The notes under the pieces were generated by a model. The model saw nothing but the letters and a program-made list of their open reading frames with translations, was not told the origin of the DNA and ran no database searches. The translations under genes were made by a program, and so were the position numbers. DNA of 64,000 nt from Euhalothece natronophila Z-M001 (GTDB lineage Bacteria; Cyanobacteriota; Cyanobacteriia; Cyanobacteriales; Rubidibacteraceae), in NCBI RefSeq assembly GCF_007904085.1, contig NZ_CP042326.1, forward strand, positions 2,790,001 to 2,854,000, read 5' to 3'. Every line of letters begins with the position of its first letter. Within the stretch, counting starts at the first letter, position 1. Shown piece by piece: positions 9,170-18,793 of this stretch.

Positions 9170-10069
9170 TTAAAACTCACCCAATAGTTTAACTTCTGGG
9201 TGCAACAAAATTGACCATCTTTGTTCCACTTTTTCTTGGACGTGCTGAATTACATTGTAAATGTCTTGAGCTGTCGCTTGTCCTTGATTAAGGATAAAAT
9301 TGGCGTGACGATGGGCAACTTGGGCATCTCCTACTTGAAAGCCTTTTAATCCGGCTTGTTCAATTAGCCAAGCGGCTGCTTTTTCTTGAGGATTACGAAA
9401 CACACTGCCACAACTAGGTTTATCATAGGGCTGAGTAGTTCGCCGTTGATTGAGGTTAGCACGGGTTTGCTGTAAAATTTCCTCTCGGGAATAGCCGGGA
9501 TGGAGTTGAAAAGTTCCCCCCATCACCCAACGGGGAGAGTGTTGTAAATCGGAAGTTCGATAGCAAAAGTTTAAGCTGTCTGGGGAAACCTCTTCTAAGG
9601 TGCCGTTAGGAGTGGCAAGAACCACCTTGACTAAAGCATTTTCCATAGAAGCCCCATGAGCACCAGCGTTCATCACCACCGAACCCCCTACTGTTCCCGG
9701 AATCCCCACTGCCCACTCTAATCCACTCCAACCTCGCTTTGCTGCTTTCCAAGCTACAGTTGCTAAGGGGGTTCCTGCAGAAGCAGTAATTTGAGCAGTT
9801 TCTTCATTAATTTCTAAATTGCGAAAATGACGGGCACTAATGACGAGCCCAGATAAACCGCGATCGCTGATTAGTAAGTTAGAACCGCCCCCTAAAAAGG
9901 TCACAGCTAACTGTTCCTGCTTTGCCCACTGTAAGCTATCTTGTAACTGTTCGGTTGTTTTTGGTTCAACGTACCATTGCGCTCTTCCACCTACTCGTAA
10001 AGAGGTATGAGAGGCTAAGGAAACATTGGACTGGAGACAGCAGTTAGTTTCAGGAAGATAGAGAGTCAT
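9170..10069 (-). CDS. murB: UDP-N-acetylenolpyruvoylglucosamine reductase
   Basis: This enzyme reduces UDP-GlcNAc-enolpyruvate to UDP-MurNAc with NADPH and FAD in peptidoglycan synthesis. The 299-residue protein has the FAD-binding PP-loop [10 protein letters not shown] (about 59-68), [18 protein letters not shown], the catalytic-Ser region [10 protein letters not shown] and the C-terminal Glu ([10 protein letters not shown]). It overlaps the upstream murC by 4 bases (ATGA-type junction), so the two are translationally coupled. Confidence 0.97.
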   Translation of the reverse strand: MTLYLPETNCCLQSNVSLASHTSLRVGGRAQWYVEPKTTEQLQDSLQWAKQEQLAVTFLGGGSNLLISDRGLSGLVISARHFRNLEINEETAQITASAGTPLATVAWKAAKRGWSGLEWAVGIPGTVGGSVVMNAGAHGASMENALVKVVLATPNGTLEEVSPDSLNFCYRTSDLQHSPRWVMGGTFQLHPGYSREEILQQTRANLNQRRTTQPYDKPSCGSVFRNPQEKAAAWLIEQAGLKGFQVGDAQVAHRHANFILNQGQATAQDIYNVIQHVQEKVEQRWSILLHPEVKLLGEF

Positions 10070-11487
10070 GCTACTTTTGTTGTTGCTAACTTTGCCATAG
10101 TTTGAGGAATCATTTGATTAAGATTGCCAGCCCCAAGGAAAAGGGCAATATCGCCGCTGGATAATAAGTTTTCAAGATGTTTAGGAATTGTCCCTACATC
10201 TTGATGATAGATAACTTCTGGGTGATGTTGAGCAATTTTTTGGGCAAGAGTTTCCCCTGTTAGACCATTAGAAGTCTCACCAGCGCTATAAATATCAGTA
10301 ACCACCACAACATCGGCTTGTTCAAAAGCGGTGGCAAACTCAGCTAAAAAGGCTTCTGTGCGACTATAGCGATGGGGTTGAAAAATCGCCACCAAACGCT
10401 GAAAATTTGGACTCTCAAGGCGCAATTTTGCCCCAGCCAGAGTAGAACGAAGCTCACTGGGATGATGGGCATAGTCATCTACAAAGAGAATGCCATTTTC
10501 TTCGCCGTAAACTTCAAATCGCCGTTTTGCCCCAGAAAATTGCGCGATCGCGTTAGCAATTACCTTAAACTCTAACCCTAAATGACGCGCCACAGCAATC
10601 ACTGCGAGAATATTACTTAAATTATGAGAGCCTAATAGTGTTGAGTTGATCTGACCAAGAGGCTGTCCTCGCTCCCAAACTGTAGCACTTGTTCCCTTGC
10701 CATGATAGTTAACATCGCTAACTGTATAATCAGCTTTCTTGCTATCATCAAGGCTATAAGTAATTTCTGGTTTTAGGCTTGTCTGAACCGTTTTACAATC
10801 AATACACCCAACTAATATTCCAGCTTTTTGGGCAAAGGCTTGAAAAATCTCCACCACTGCATCTAAACTTTGATAATGGTCTGGGTGATCTAATTCAATA
10901 TTAGTTACGATCCCAATAGATGGATTTAATTTAATGAGTGTCCCATCAGATTCATCTGCCTCAGCGACTAAATAAGAACTGTCACCAGCGCGAGCATTGC
11001 CTTTCCAGGCTTCTACTTCCCCTCCCACCACTACCGTTGGATCAAGACCACTTTCGAGTAGCACATATCCTAATAAGCTACTGGTGGTTGTTTTACCATG
11101 AGTTCCTGCTACAGCAACACTTTCATAGTTTGCCACTAAACCGGCTAACACATCAGAGCGATGAAAAATTGGGCATCCCTTTGCTACCGCAGCTTGATAT
11201 TCTTGATTCTCGGAGCGAATAGCTGTTGAACAGATCACTTGGGGAAGGGAATTAATGGGACTACTAGAAGAGGGTAAATTTTCTAAGTTTTGAGCTTCTT
11301 GAGAGTAAAAAATCGGGACTCCTAAGCCCTCTAAACGTTCTGTGATATGGCTAGAGCCGACATCTGAACCTGTTACTGGGAGTTGCTGTTTCGCCAAAAT
11401 ATAGGCGAGTGCTGACATCCCAATACCACCAATACCGATAAAATGAAAAGGCTTACCTTTAAAGTCAATTAAATTAGAGCAACTCAT
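10066..11487 (-). CDS. murC: UDP-N-acetylmuramate--L-alanine ligase
   Basis: This ATP-dependent ligase adds L-Ala to UDP-MurNAc, the first amino acid of the peptidoglycan stem. The 473-residue protein has the N-terminal Rossmann motif FIGIGGIGMSALA, the ATP P-loop VAGTHGKTTTSSLLGY (about 125-140), the central EADESDGTL and the Mur-ligase C-terminal domain with VDDYAHHPSEL and FQPHRYSRT. It heads a murC-murB-ebfC cluster. Confidence 0.97.
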   Translation of the reverse strand: MSCSNLIDFKGKPFHFIGIGGIGMSALAYILAKQQLPVTGSDVGSSHITERLEGLGVPIFYSQEAQNLENLPSSSSPINSLPQVICSTAIRSENQEYQAAVAKGCPIFHRSDVLAGLVANYESVAVAGTHGKTTTSSLLGYVLLESGLDPTVVVGGEVEAWKGNARAGDSSYLVAEADESDGTLIKLNPSIGIVTNIELDHPDHYQSLDAVVEIFQAFAQKAGILVGCIDCKTVQTSLKPEITYSLDDSKKADYTVSDVNYHGKGTSATVWERGQPLGQINSTLLGSHNLSNILAVIAVARHLGLEFKVIANAIAQFSGAKRRFEVYGEENGILFVDDYAHHPSELRSTLAGAKLRLESPNFQRLVAIFQPHRYSRTEAFLAEFATAFEQADVVVVTDIYSAGETSNGLTGETLAQKIAQHHPEVIYHQDVGTIPKHLENLLSSGDIALFLGAGNLNQMIPQTMAKLATTKVA

Positions 11488-11814
11488 TAAACTTCCTCAG
11501 ACACCACACCCAACAGGGGATTAGGTTGAATTAAAATTAATATATTGATTCATCACTGACTGATCTAGCACTCTCTTGTTAGTAGAAATTTACCTAAAAG
11601 GTGATGATTACCTATCAACGAGAAGCCAAGCACGATCTTAACGAAGTAATCTTCGCTTTTGCCGTTAGCTAAGGGTACTATTCAATCAGCTTTCCCATTC
11701 GACTCAAGATATAAACAAAAAAGAACTACCTTGTCAAGTTTTTTAGATACCATTTGGGCTTTTCTTTTTCTTCTGTTCCAGATTTACTTGGGAAGTGTTT
11801 GCTAAGTAAGTTCA
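11488..11814. other. Gene-poor stretch between murC and maf
   Basis: These 327 bases hold no convincing gene. They are AT-rich and probably include the murC promoter, with TATA-like sequence around 11530-11545 on the minus strand. A short plus-strand frame near 11598-11669 (VMITYQREAKHDLNEVI) has no supporting context. No tRNA or clear hairpin was seen. Confidence 0.4.
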
Positions 11815-12402
11815 TCAATACCCAGAACTGATTAAGTGTGAACAATCTAAGTCTGCGAGCATTTCACGAAATAACGGCAAACTTAACCCAATCACATTGC
11901 TGTAACACCCTTCTATTTTGTCAACAAAGAGTCCGCCTCGTCCTTCAAGGGCAAATCCGCCTGCACAACATAAAGGCTCTCCTGTGGCAACATAATCAGT
12001 GATGGCGCGATCGCTGATATTAGAAAAGTAAACATCAGTAACCCGATACCGAATCAGCTGCTGGTTGTGGCTGAGATTAATTAGGGCGTGTCCAGTATAA
12101 AGTTCCCCTTTTTTACCGCGCATTTTTTGCCATTGCGCGATCGCGAGGGTTTCGTTTTCTGGTTTACCATAAATTTCTCCAGCAAAAGCCAGCACAGAAT
12201 CACAACCCAAGATAAGATGTTCTGGATATTGTTCAGCTACAGCTTTAGCTTTACAAAAAGCTAGTTCTTTCACTAATACCGTCGGATCATCCTCTTGCAC
12301 TTGTGATTCATCAAACCCACTTTTACAGACAATTGGATTAATCCCCGCCCGTTGTAAGAGTTGTAAACGAGCAGGAGAAGCGGAGGCGAGAACCAAAGAC
12401 AT
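11815..12402 (-). CDS. maf: Maf-type nucleoside triphosphate pyrophosphatase
   Basis: This 195-residue Maf/HAM1-like house-cleaning pyrophosphatase starts [20 protein letters not shown], the diagnostic S-x-R substrate motif. It has [18 protein letters not shown] in the middle and [18 protein letters not shown] at the C-terminus. Family members hydrolyse non-canonical or modified nucleoside triphosphates. It lies 10 bases downstream of the PsbP-family gene on the same strand. Confidence 0.95.
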   Translation of the reverse strand: MSLVLASASPARLQLLQRAGINPIVCKSGFDESQVQEDDPTVLVKELAFCKAKAVAEQYPEHLILGCDSVLAFAGEIYGKPENETLAIAQWQKMRGKKGELYTGHALINLSHNQQLIRYRVTDVYFSNISDRAITDYVATGEPLCCAGGFALEGRGGLFVDKIEGCYSNVIGLSLPLFREMLADLDCSHLISSGY

Positions 12403-12412
12403 GATTCAATGT

Positions 12413-12961
12413 TTAATAGACTTCAAAGGAGTTAGCCATGTTGGTAAACCGATCAGATAGACTCTCCCACCGTGATTGAGGAGTCGAAATATTTAGAGTA
12501 AAGAGTTTACCGCGACTCACAGCTACACTTGCCATATTATGACGTTTTCGTTGGTCAGGGAATGTGACTTCGTATTCTAAAATGTAGTAGGTTTGTCCTT
12601 CTTTCTCTAATTCGCCGGCACGGATTAATTCACCCTGACGCTCAGAATTAGGGGGAGCGAGGGTATTTTTTAGTCGCTGTCCTACTTCCAATGGGGTTCC
12701 TAAATCAGAGAGGGTTCTGCCCTCTGCTACTTCATTAATGACAACACTAACATTTTCACTTTGTTCTACTAAATCTCGGAATACAACATCAACCCCAGCG
12801 GTATTATTATCAACTTGTACTTGTTGCCAGCCGTTAGGGTAAAGAAACTCGTATCCCTGTTTGCCATTGGTATAACTCTGTAAGCCAGTAGTGGGGCCAC
12901 TACAACCAAACAGAATAACGCTTAATCCTACAACAATTAAAGCAAGGGTTGATTTCAACAT
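12413..12961 (-). CDS. PsbP-family lipoprotein (CyanoP-like)
   Basis: This 182-residue protein has a lipoprotein signal (residues 1-20, lipobox VILFGC, so Cys20 would be lipidated). The PsbP fold begins at NGKQGYEFLYPNGWQQVQV and includes VDVVFRDLVEQSENVSVVI and YYILEYEV. Cyanobacterial PsbP is a lumenal, low-abundance photosystem II assembly factor. It lies directly upstream of maf and probably shares its transcript. Confidence 0.92.
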   Translation of the reverse strand: MLKSTLALIVVGLSVILFGCSGPTTGLQSYTNGKQGYEFLYPNGWQQVQVDNNTAGVDVVFRDLVEQSENVSVVINEVAEGRTLSDLGTPLEVGQRLKNTLAPPNSERQGELIRAGELEKEGQTYYILEYEVTFPDQRKRHNMASVAVSRGKLFTLNISTPQSRWESLSDRFTNMANSFEVY

Positions 12962-13015
12962 AACTTAATTTTCTTTGACACTTGCCCTTATTTTCCCATG
13001 TTGCGGGTTTAGTTT

Positions 13016-13510
13016 CTAGAATTTTTCTTGGCACGTTGCTAGCATTCGTCGATCATTACTATTAATTTCTTCCACAGGAACATATCCTTTTAGTTGTAAA
13101 GGCGCTTTTACTTGTTCACTACGACTTGCTACCGGAGAGGTTTCTTCTAGCGCGATCGCGTAATCATGAAAACTATCTTCATAAGGGTGATCCACAAGCA
13201 TTTCTAGTTGATTCTCGGTAGTTTTTCCCTCAAAGCAACTAAAGGAAGAATGGGGCATATATAAAACCCCAATCAATTTTTCCTCAGTTACTTCAAACAA
13301 AATATACTCTTTGCCAATTTCATAAGGCTTACTTGATTGCCCGTATAAATAAATTCCCGTTTCTAAATCCCTAAAGTTTGCTTCACTCCCTTGAGTTTCC
13401 TTATTATTTTCTGCCCCTAAAGGAAGCCTCGGCAAAATAGCCACCGCAAACATCATTAAGGCAACGATCAAAAATTGGGAATATCGCAAACATTTATGAA
13501 TAAAATTCAT
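13016..13510 (-). CDS. Secreted protein of unknown function
   Basis: This 164-residue protein has an N-terminal hydrophobic segment (about 10-30, ending AILPRLPLGA) that looks like a signal peptide or membrane anchor. The mature part contains SKPYEIGKEYILFEVTEEKL and LYMPHSSFSCFEG, with two Cys that could pair (CFEG and ATCQEKF). I do not recognise a named family; similar small exported proteins occur in cyanobacteria. A 215-bp AT-rich gap separates it from ftsY. Confidence 0.65.
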   Translation of the reverse strand: MNFIHKCLRYSQFLIVALMMFAVAILPRLPLGAENNKETQGSEANFRDLETGIYLYGQSSKPYEIGKEYILFEVTEEKLIGVLYMPHSSFSCFEGKTTENQLEMLVDHPYEDSFHDYAIALEETSPVASRSEQVKAPLQLKGYVPVEEINSNDRRMLATCQEKF

Positions 13511-13725
13511 ATTTAAAAATAAATTGACTTCTAATTTAAACTTAATTAAATAATTTGCAGTTATACTCTCTTATAAGAATGAATAACAATTACATCCTAG
13601 GGTGAGTTTCTATTTCTAGTATAATTGATCTTTCGGTAATTTCCCGCACTCTAGTGACACTTTGTTATATTTTTTTAGGAATTTTTTTCCAATATTTGGG
13701 TGTTTTTGTTTGTCCTTGATGCTTT

Positions 13726-15093
13726 CTACTCACTTAATAACGCTTCAGCAAACTCATAACTAGAAAAGGGTCGTAAGTCCTCAATTCCCTCTCCTGCGCC
13801 AATAAAGCGTATGGGAAGGTTGAGTTGCTTGGAAATAGCCAGGGCAACCCCACCTTTAGAACTTCCATCAAGTTTGGTTAAAACAACACCACTGAGACGA
13901 GCCACTTCAGTAAAGGCTTCTGCTTGTCGCAGTCCATTTTGTCCTAAACTAGCATCAATGACAAGTAGCGATTCAATGTTGGCATCTGGGGCTTTTTTAT
14001 CAATGACCTTGCGAATTTTTCCTAATTCTTCCATCAAATTTTTCTTATTTTGAAGTCGCCCAGCAGTATCGACTAAAAGGAGTTCTGTTCCTTTACTTTG
14101 AGCCTTACTAATCGCATCATAGACTACTGCCGCTGGATCAGTGTTTTTCCCAGGATTGGCAACCACTTCTGTATTGGCGCGATCGCCCCAGGCTTTTACT
14201 TGTTCTACAGCAGCAGCGCGGAAAGTATCGGCAGCAGCAATTAGACAAGTATAATCAGATTTTTGACCAAGATGAGCTAATTTCCCTATTGTAGTGGTTT
14301 TCCCTGCCCCATTGACACCTGTAATTAGCCAAATATTGAGTTTGTCTTGTTCGGGGGCAAAAGTTATAGGCGTGTTTTTCTCTTGAAATGGGCGTTCCAA
14401 AATTTCACGAACAATTTCTTTAAGATACGCGATCGCGCTTTCTAGCGGTAACGCCTCTTCTCGCATTTTCGCCTGTAAGGTTTCAACAATATAATCAGTA
14501 GCTTCAATCCCCACATCTGCTTGCAGTAATAACGCCTCAATTTCCATTACTGCTTCTTCATTGAGGGGCCCTTTTCCCACCGTTGCTTTTAACTGATTTA
14601 AGAAGTTGCGACGGGTTTTACCTAAGCCTCTCCGTAACTGTTTAAGCCAACTAATTTCTTCCTCAGAAATCTCCTCAGGAGTTCGCCCCTGATTGGCTAA
14701 AACTTGCGCCGACCAAGTAGTTTCCTCATCCTGAGTTGTAACTGTTTCTTCACTGGTTGGGGTTTCAGTAACAGGTTCGGGTTCTGGAGTATCATCGATC
14801 GCGCTTTCTTTGAGTTTTTCTAGTCCTCCAGACTGTTGTAGCCAGGCAGGAGTTCCCGTAGGAGTGGGTTCACTGGTGGTTGTCTCCTCCTCTTCTGTCG
14901 CTTCTACAGGAGTGGGTTCATTGGCGGTTGTCTCCTCCTCTTTTGTCGCTTCTACAGGAGTGGGTTCACTGGCGGTTGTCTCCTCCTCTTCTGTCGCTTC
15001 TACTTCTTCTGGAGAAGCACTAGACTGAGACTTTTGTTCTTCTTTTTTTTCTTGTTGATCGTTAAATTGACGACGAAACCAATTAAAAACCAT
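13726..15093 (-). CDS. ftsY: Signal recognition particle receptor FtsY
   Basis: This SRP GTPase docks ribosome-SRP complexes at the membrane. The 455-residue protein has a long acidic N-terminal A domain (about 1-135) containing three 16-residue repeats of the type EATEEEETTxSEPTPV. The four-helix N domain and the G domain follow, with GVNGAGKTTTIGKLAHLG (G1), DTFRAAAVEQVKAWG, LVDTAGRL (G3), LTKLDGSSKGG (G4/G5) and GAGEGIEDLRPF. It lies 5 bases downstream of nusB. Confidence 0.98.
   Translation of the reverse strand: MVFNWFRRQFNDQQEKKEEQKSQSSASPEEVEATEEEETTASEPTPVEATKEEETTANEPTPVEATEEEETTTSEPTPTGTPAWLQQSGGLEKLKESAIDDTPEPEPVTETPTSEETVTTQDEETTWSAQVLANQGRTPEEISEEEISWLKQLRRGLGKTRRNFLNQLKATVGKGPLNEEAVMEIEALLLQADVGIEATDYIVETLQAKMREEALPLESAIAYLKEIVREILERPFQEKNTPITFAPEQDKLNIWLITGVNGAGKTTTIGKLAHLGQKSDYTCLIAAADTFRAAAVEQVKAWGDRANTEVVANPGKNTDPAAVVYDAISKAQSKGTELLLVDTAGRLQNKKNLMEELGKIRKVIDKKAPDANIESLLVIDASLGQNGLRQAEAFTEVARLSGVVLTKLDGSSKGGVALAISKQLNLPIRFIGAGEGIEDLRPFSSYEFAEALLSE
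14861..15003 (-). repeat. Three 48-bp tandem repeats inside ftsY
   Basis: A 48-bp unit starts at 14861, 14909 and 14957 with few mismatches. It encodes a Glu/Thr/Pro-rich 16-residue repeat in the disordered A domain. The unit is a multiple of three, so copy number can change without a frameshift. Confidence 0.9.
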
Positions 15094-15098
15094 AATCG

Positions 15099-15767
15099 TT
15101 ACTCGTTATTCGTGATTGTTTTTTCTGTCCCCTGATTGTCTTTCATTGTGATTTGTTTACTGACGCGACGGAGAACCCCATTAATAAAACGATATCCTTC
15201 TTCATCAGAATAGCGTTTTCCTAACTCCACTGCTTCATTAATTGCAATTTGCACAGGTGCTTCTAAAAAGACCATTTCCGCTACAGCAATGCGTAATAAA
15301 GCGCGATCGACCCGAGGAAGCCGATCAAAATTCCAATCGACAAGAGAAGAGCGAATCAGATGATCAATGTGTTCCCGCTTTTCTACAATCGTCGTTAACA
15401 ACTGTATCGTATAATTCCGAACTTCCTCTTGACTAGCAATATAGAGAAACTCGGGTAACTCAATGGCATAACCTAAACGATTAATGGCAGTTTGGGTAAG
15501 TTCTACCGCATCAGAAACCATGGTTTTGGCACTATTGATAGTTGTCGCCCGCGTTTCACTATTCAGTAAGCGATCGCGCCCTCGGGTTAACTCTTGACTA
15601 GCATTTTCAATCGTTTCTTCCACTTCAGAAGTCAGGCTTCGCACTGCTGCTAGCACAATATTATGTAATTCCTGCTGGGAGATTTTATCAGGGTCTTTTC
15701 CCATTTGACCTTGACTTAACAAAGCTAATTCTCTTGCCACGCGACGCGGTTGTTTTCGTTTTGTCAT
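15099..15767 (-). CDS. nusB: Transcription antitermination factor NusB
   Basis: This 222-residue protein is longer than the ~140-residue E. coli form, as is usual in cyanobacteria. It has the N-terminal RRVARELALLSQGQM RNA-binding helix, an inserted middle region, and the C-terminal helices DRLPRVDRALLRIAVAEMVFLEAPVQIAINEAVELGKRY-type signature (residues about 150-190), ending FINGVLRRV. It acts in rRNA antitermination with NusE. It heads the nusB-ftsY pair. Confidence 0.95.
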   Translation of the reverse strand: MTKRKQPRRVARELALLSQGQMGKDPDKISQQELHNIVLAAVRSLTSEVEETIENASQELTRGRDRLLNSETRATTINSAKTMVSDAVELTQTAINRLGYAIELPEFLYIASQEEVRNYTIQLLTTIVEKREHIDHLIRSSLVDWNFDRLPRVDRALLRIAVAEMVFLEAPVQIAINEAVELGKRYSDEEGYRFINGVLRRVSKQITMKDNQGTEKTITNNE

Positions 15768-15893
15768 AATTCAATGATTTTGCTCTTAGCAGTTTTCTCT
15801 CTTATTGTGATCATGTGCTAGGCTAATTAGCATCCTTGCTATTAGTTGCCTTTTTCTCCTAAAATTTAATCCAAACACATTCATTATAAGTTC

Positions 15894-16307
15894 ATGATGG
15901 ACTTAAAGCAGGCAAGAAAGCAATTAGATCAGTTTAGCTGTATTGAACAGAAAACCGTTGATACTGAGGAAGAAAAAGAACAGTTAAAAACTGCTCTTCA
16001 AACTATCGTCAAAGAATCAGAATGGGAAAATTTAGGCATTTGCGCTGATAATACTCAACAAGCGATTAATGCAGTAAAAAGTTATCTGACAGCTTTTGGT
16101 TATGATATCGAGCAAGTGAACTTTGACCAAACTCAGCTACTTGACCATCCTGTGTATATAAAATTTAGCACGAAGCAGATGGGATTCTATCAAGATAACT
16201 ATACTGGCGACTACCGTGGAGTTTTAGTATCTTGTCAAGCTGAAGATGATCTGGTTGCGGGAACTTATGGTCATTTACCTTTAGATCTATTTTGTCTTCT
16301 CGATTAA
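15894..16307 (+). CDS. DUF1824-type conserved cyanobacterial protein
   Basis: This 137-residue soluble protein matches the pattern of a small cyanobacterial family of unknown function (DUF1824, recalled from memory). It has the internal segments [22 protein letters not shown] and [29 protein letters not shown], and ends PLDLFCLLD. There is no signal or membrane segment. Its 3' end overlaps the convergent moaC gene by 21 bases. Confidence 0.75.
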   Translation: MMDLKQARKQLDQFSCIEQKTVDTEEEKEQLKTALQTIVKESEWENLGICADNTQQAINAVKSYLTAFGYDIEQVNFDQTQLLDHPVYIKFSTKQMGFYQDNYTGDYRGVLVSCQAEDDLVAGTYGHLPLDLFCLLD

Positions 16308-16745
16308 CCGAATTGACTGAATGATCATGGTTTTTTCCAACGCCTTCGCCATATCATAAAGGGTTAAAGCCGCCACCGAAACCGCTGTTAAACTTTCCAT
16401 TTCTACCCCGGTTTGTGCAGTGGTTGTGGTTGTCGCCCGAATTTGATAACCGGGTAACTCATAATCAGCCATTAACTCTACTTGGACATTTTGTAGCGGT
16501 AAGCTGTGACAAAGTGGAATTAACTGGGAGGTTTGTTTGGCTGCCATAATTCCAGCTAAACGGGCTGTGGCTAAAACATCGCCTTTGGGTGCGTTTCCTG
16601 CTTCAATGGTTTCTAGTGTTTCCCGTCGCATTTTAATTTCCCCCTGCGCGATCGCGCTTCGTTTACTAACCGCTTTCTCGGAAACATCCACCATACGGGC
16701 TTCTCCAGCAGAATTAAGATGCGTTAAATTTTCCTCTTGTGTCAT
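16287..16745 (-). CDS. moaC: Cyclic pyranopterin monophosphate synthase
   Basis: This enzyme converts 3',8-cyclo-GTP to cyclic pyranopterin monophosphate in molybdenum cofactor synthesis. The 152-residue protein is the family's normal length. It has [41 protein letters not shown] with the catalytic Lys and His region, and [24 protein letters not shown]. It stands alone here, with no other moa genes in the window. Confidence 0.97.
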   Translation of the reverse strand: MTQEENLTHLNSAGEARMVDVSEKAVSKRSAIAQGEIKMRRETLETIEAGNAPKGDVLATARLAGIMAAKQTSQLIPLCHSLPLQNVQVELMADYELPGYQIRATTTTTAQTGVEMESLTAVSVAALTLYDMAKALEKTMIIQSIRLIEKTK

Positions 16746-16792
16746 TGGTAAAGTCTGTGTTATATTTATAAACTGTTGGCAAGCAAACGCTT

Positions 16793-16866
16793 GGGCTTGT
16801 AGCTCAGTGGACTAGAGCACGTGGCTACGGACCACGGTGTCGGGGGTTCGAATCCTCCCAGGCCCG
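16793..16866 (+). tRNA. tRNA-Arg (ACG)
   Basis: The acceptor stem pairs GGGCTTG (16793-16799) with CAGGCCC (16859-16865), with discriminator G. The anticodon stem CGTGG/CCACG has loop CTACGGA, giving anticodon ACG, expected to be edited to ICG and to read CGU/CGC/CGA. The T-arm has GGTTCGAATCC. No CCA is encoded. Confidence 0.96.
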
Positions 16867-17011
16867 CTTCCCTAAAATAATAGCAAGTGTAAATTAGGAG
16901 GGACATTAGTTTCTCCTTTTTTTCATAGAAAGGCAAAATTTTCTCAGCAACCCTTGACATCCTGAAAATGCCCTTGCTATATTAATAAAGGTTGAACGAC
17001 AGCCAGCCCAT

Positions 17012-17083
17012 TGGGGTGTAGCCAAGCGGTAAGGCAGCGGGTTTTGGTCTCGCCATTCCTAGGTTCGAATCCTAGCACCCCAG
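17012..17083 (+). tRNA. tRNA-Gln (TTG)
   Basis: The acceptor stem TGGGGTG (17012-17018) pairs with CACCCCA (17076-17082), with discriminator G. The anticodon stem GCGGG/CTCGC encloses loop TTTTGGT with anticodon TTG. The T-arm is AGGTTCGAATCCT. No CCA is encoded. Confidence 0.96.
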
Positions 17084-17130
17084 TTTTTAAGTAAAATGAA
17101 AAAATAATACTCAGCTAAAGGTTAATCTTT

Positions 17131-17919
17131 GTGTCTAGTTCCATAGCACCTGATATTCTCGCCTTAGACTTTGATGGCGTATTATGTGATGGGCGTGCCG
17201 AATATCTCGAAAGCAGTCGCCGTGTTTACCAAGAAATTTGGAATGACTCTGATTTAGAAGTGGAAAAGTTGGCTTCTTGCTTCTATGAGTTACGTTCTAT
17301 TATTGAAACAGGATGGGAAATGCCTCTATTACTAAGGGCTTTAGTCTTAGGAATCGCTGATAAGGAAATTTTGCAGAATTGGTCATCTCTCGTTCCCAAC
17401 TTACTGGAAAAAGAGAATTTAAGCCAGCAAACTTTAATGCAGTTATTGGATGAAAAGCGCGATCGCTGGATTCAAAGCAATGTCCAAGACTGGCTAGCCC
17501 ATCATCAATTCTATTCTGGCATTATTCCTCAATTACAGCATATATTAGCTTCATCCAAGCCTCAAGTTTACATCATTACCACTAAAGAAGGACGGTTTAC
17601 TTATACATTACTAGAACAACAGGGCGTTAAAATTCCCCCAGATCAGATCATCGGAAAAGAATGTCAGCAACCGAAAACAGAAACACTGACAAATTTATTA
17701 CCCACAGATGATACAGTGTCTCTATGGTTTGTGGAGGATCGGCTAAAAACCTTACTCTCAGTGCAAAAACAGGCTAATTTAGCATCAGTTAAGTTGTTTC
17801 TCGCAAGTTGGGGCTATAATACAGCGCGATCGCGCACTTTAGCAATAGAAAACCAACAGATTCATTTACTCTCACTGGATCAATTTCAACAAGACTTTTT
17901 CCAATGGGAGTCTAATTGA
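17131..17919 (+). CDS. HAD-family hydrolase
   Basis: This 262-residue protein, with a GTG start at 17131, has HAD motif I LALDFDGVLCDGRAEY (nucleophile Asp about 12), motif II-like YIITTKEGRF and motif IV-like SLWFVEDRLKTLL. It is a phosphatase or phosphotransferase of the haloacid dehalogenase superfamily with a helical cap (about 20-130). The substrate is unknown. It lies just after tRNA-Gln. Confidence 0.85.
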   Translation: MSSSIAPDILALDFDGVLCDGRAEYLESSRRVYQEIWNDSDLEVEKLASCFYELRSIIETGWEMPLLLRALVLGIADKEILQNWSSLVPNLLEKENLSQQTLMQLLDEKRDRWIQSNVQDWLAHHQFYSGIIPQLQHILASSKPQVYIITTKEGRFTYTLLEQQGVKIPPDQIIGKECQQPKTETLTNLLPTDDTVSLWFVEDRLKTLLSVQKQANLASVKLFLASWGYNTARSRTLAIENQQIHLLSLDQFQQDFFQWESN

Positions 17920-18018
17920 TTTTAGAGAAAGCGCGATCGTCTGTTATTTTGTAAGTCACATTTCTTTACCGTTATATGATAGAAGTAGCCAGCATAATCC
18001 TATCCTAGAAGTATAACG

Positions 18019-18264
18019 ATGACTAACCAAGAGTTCCTAGGTGAATTTTTAGCCCTACCAACTGAAGCACAGACTGAAGTTCTCAGATTGATCGCGTTTT
18101 TGAAGCAAAAATACCAACAGGAAGGATCAGCTTCTCCCTCACCTAATATTGATTTAGAGAATGAGCCATTTCTGGGAATTTGGCGCGATCGCGAAGATTT
18201 AGAGAATAGCAGTAATTGGGTACGAAATTTGCGAGAAAATGAGTGGTCAAAAGCTCATGACTAA
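18019..18264 (+). CDS. Antitoxin of a VapBC-like pair
   Basis: This small 81-residue acidic protein has an N-terminal helix-rich part (EFLALPTEAQTEVLRLIAFLKQKY) and a C-terminal tail with DREDLENSSNWVRNLRENEW, typical of short antitoxins whose tail embraces a PIN toxin. The toxin start codon overlaps its stop by 8 bases, so translation is coupled. The specific family (DUF2281-like) is not certain. Confidence 0.75.
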   Translation: MTNQEFLGEFLALPTEAQTEVLRLIAFLKQKYQQEGSASPSPNIDLENEPFLGIWRDREDLENSSNWVRNLRENEWSKAHD

Positions 18265-18646
18265 TGCAACTATCATTGATACTGATATTTTAATTGACTT
18301 TGGTCGTGGAGTGTCTGAAGCAGTCAATTGTTTGCAAAAACTACAATCAAATTATCGATTAATAGTCAGCATCGTTACACAAATGGAATTAATAGTTGGC
18401 TGTGCTAACAAGCTAGAATTGCAGGCTTTAGAGAAATTTCTCCTGCGCTTTGATATAATCAAAATTGACCCAACCATTTCTGAGCAAGCGGTTGAATTAT
18501 TGGCTATGTATCGCCTCAGTCATGGCTTACTGATAGCTGATAGCTTGATTGCCGCAACAGCAATAACTTGGGATTATTCTTTGATCACTAAAAACCAACG
18601 AGACTACCGATTCATTCCAACTCTCAATCTCTTGCCTTATCCATAA
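18257..18646 (+). CDS. PIN-domain ribonuclease toxin (VapC-like)
   Basis: I chose ATG at 18257 because it overlaps the antitoxin stop in ATGACTAA; an in-frame ATG at 18239 would add six residues. The 129-residue protein has the PIN motifs ATIIDTDILIDFGRG (first Asp pair), TQMELIVGCANK (Glu), and HGLLIADSLIAATAITW (Asp) before YSLITKNQRDYRFIP (final Asp). It should be an Mg-dependent RNase held inactive by its partner. The target RNA is unknown. Confidence 0.88.
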   Translation: MTNATIIDTDILIDFGRGVSEAVNCLQKLQSNYRLIVSIVTQMELIVGCANKLELQALEKFLLRFDIIKIDPTISEQAVELLAMYRLSHGLLIADSLIAATAITWDYSLITKNQRDYRFIPTLNLLPYP

Positions 18647-18757
18647 TTAAGCATAACAATCCTTCTACCGAGTGGGAGAGAGGAAATTAAATTTTGTAAC
18701 TGATACATTGGAGATAAGGCAAACTGAGCAAAAGCCCTTTGCCCTCCCATAGCGTTT

Positions 18758-18783
18758 AATTGTCAATTCTCAATTGTCAATTG
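18758..18783. repeat. AATTGTCAATT doublet
   Basis: Two copies of AATTGTCAATT are separated by CTC in the 147-bp gap before the membrane-protein gene. Each copy is itself a near-palindrome. It could be an operator or a simple intergenic repeat; similar tracts are common in cyanobacterial intergenic DNA. Confidence 0.5.
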
Positions 18784-18793
18784 TTTTAATCTT

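Noticed and set aside
11598-11669. Short GTG-start frame beginning VMITYQREAK
   Set aside because: It has about 24 codons, no ribosome site, no homologue I recognise and no conserved neighbour.
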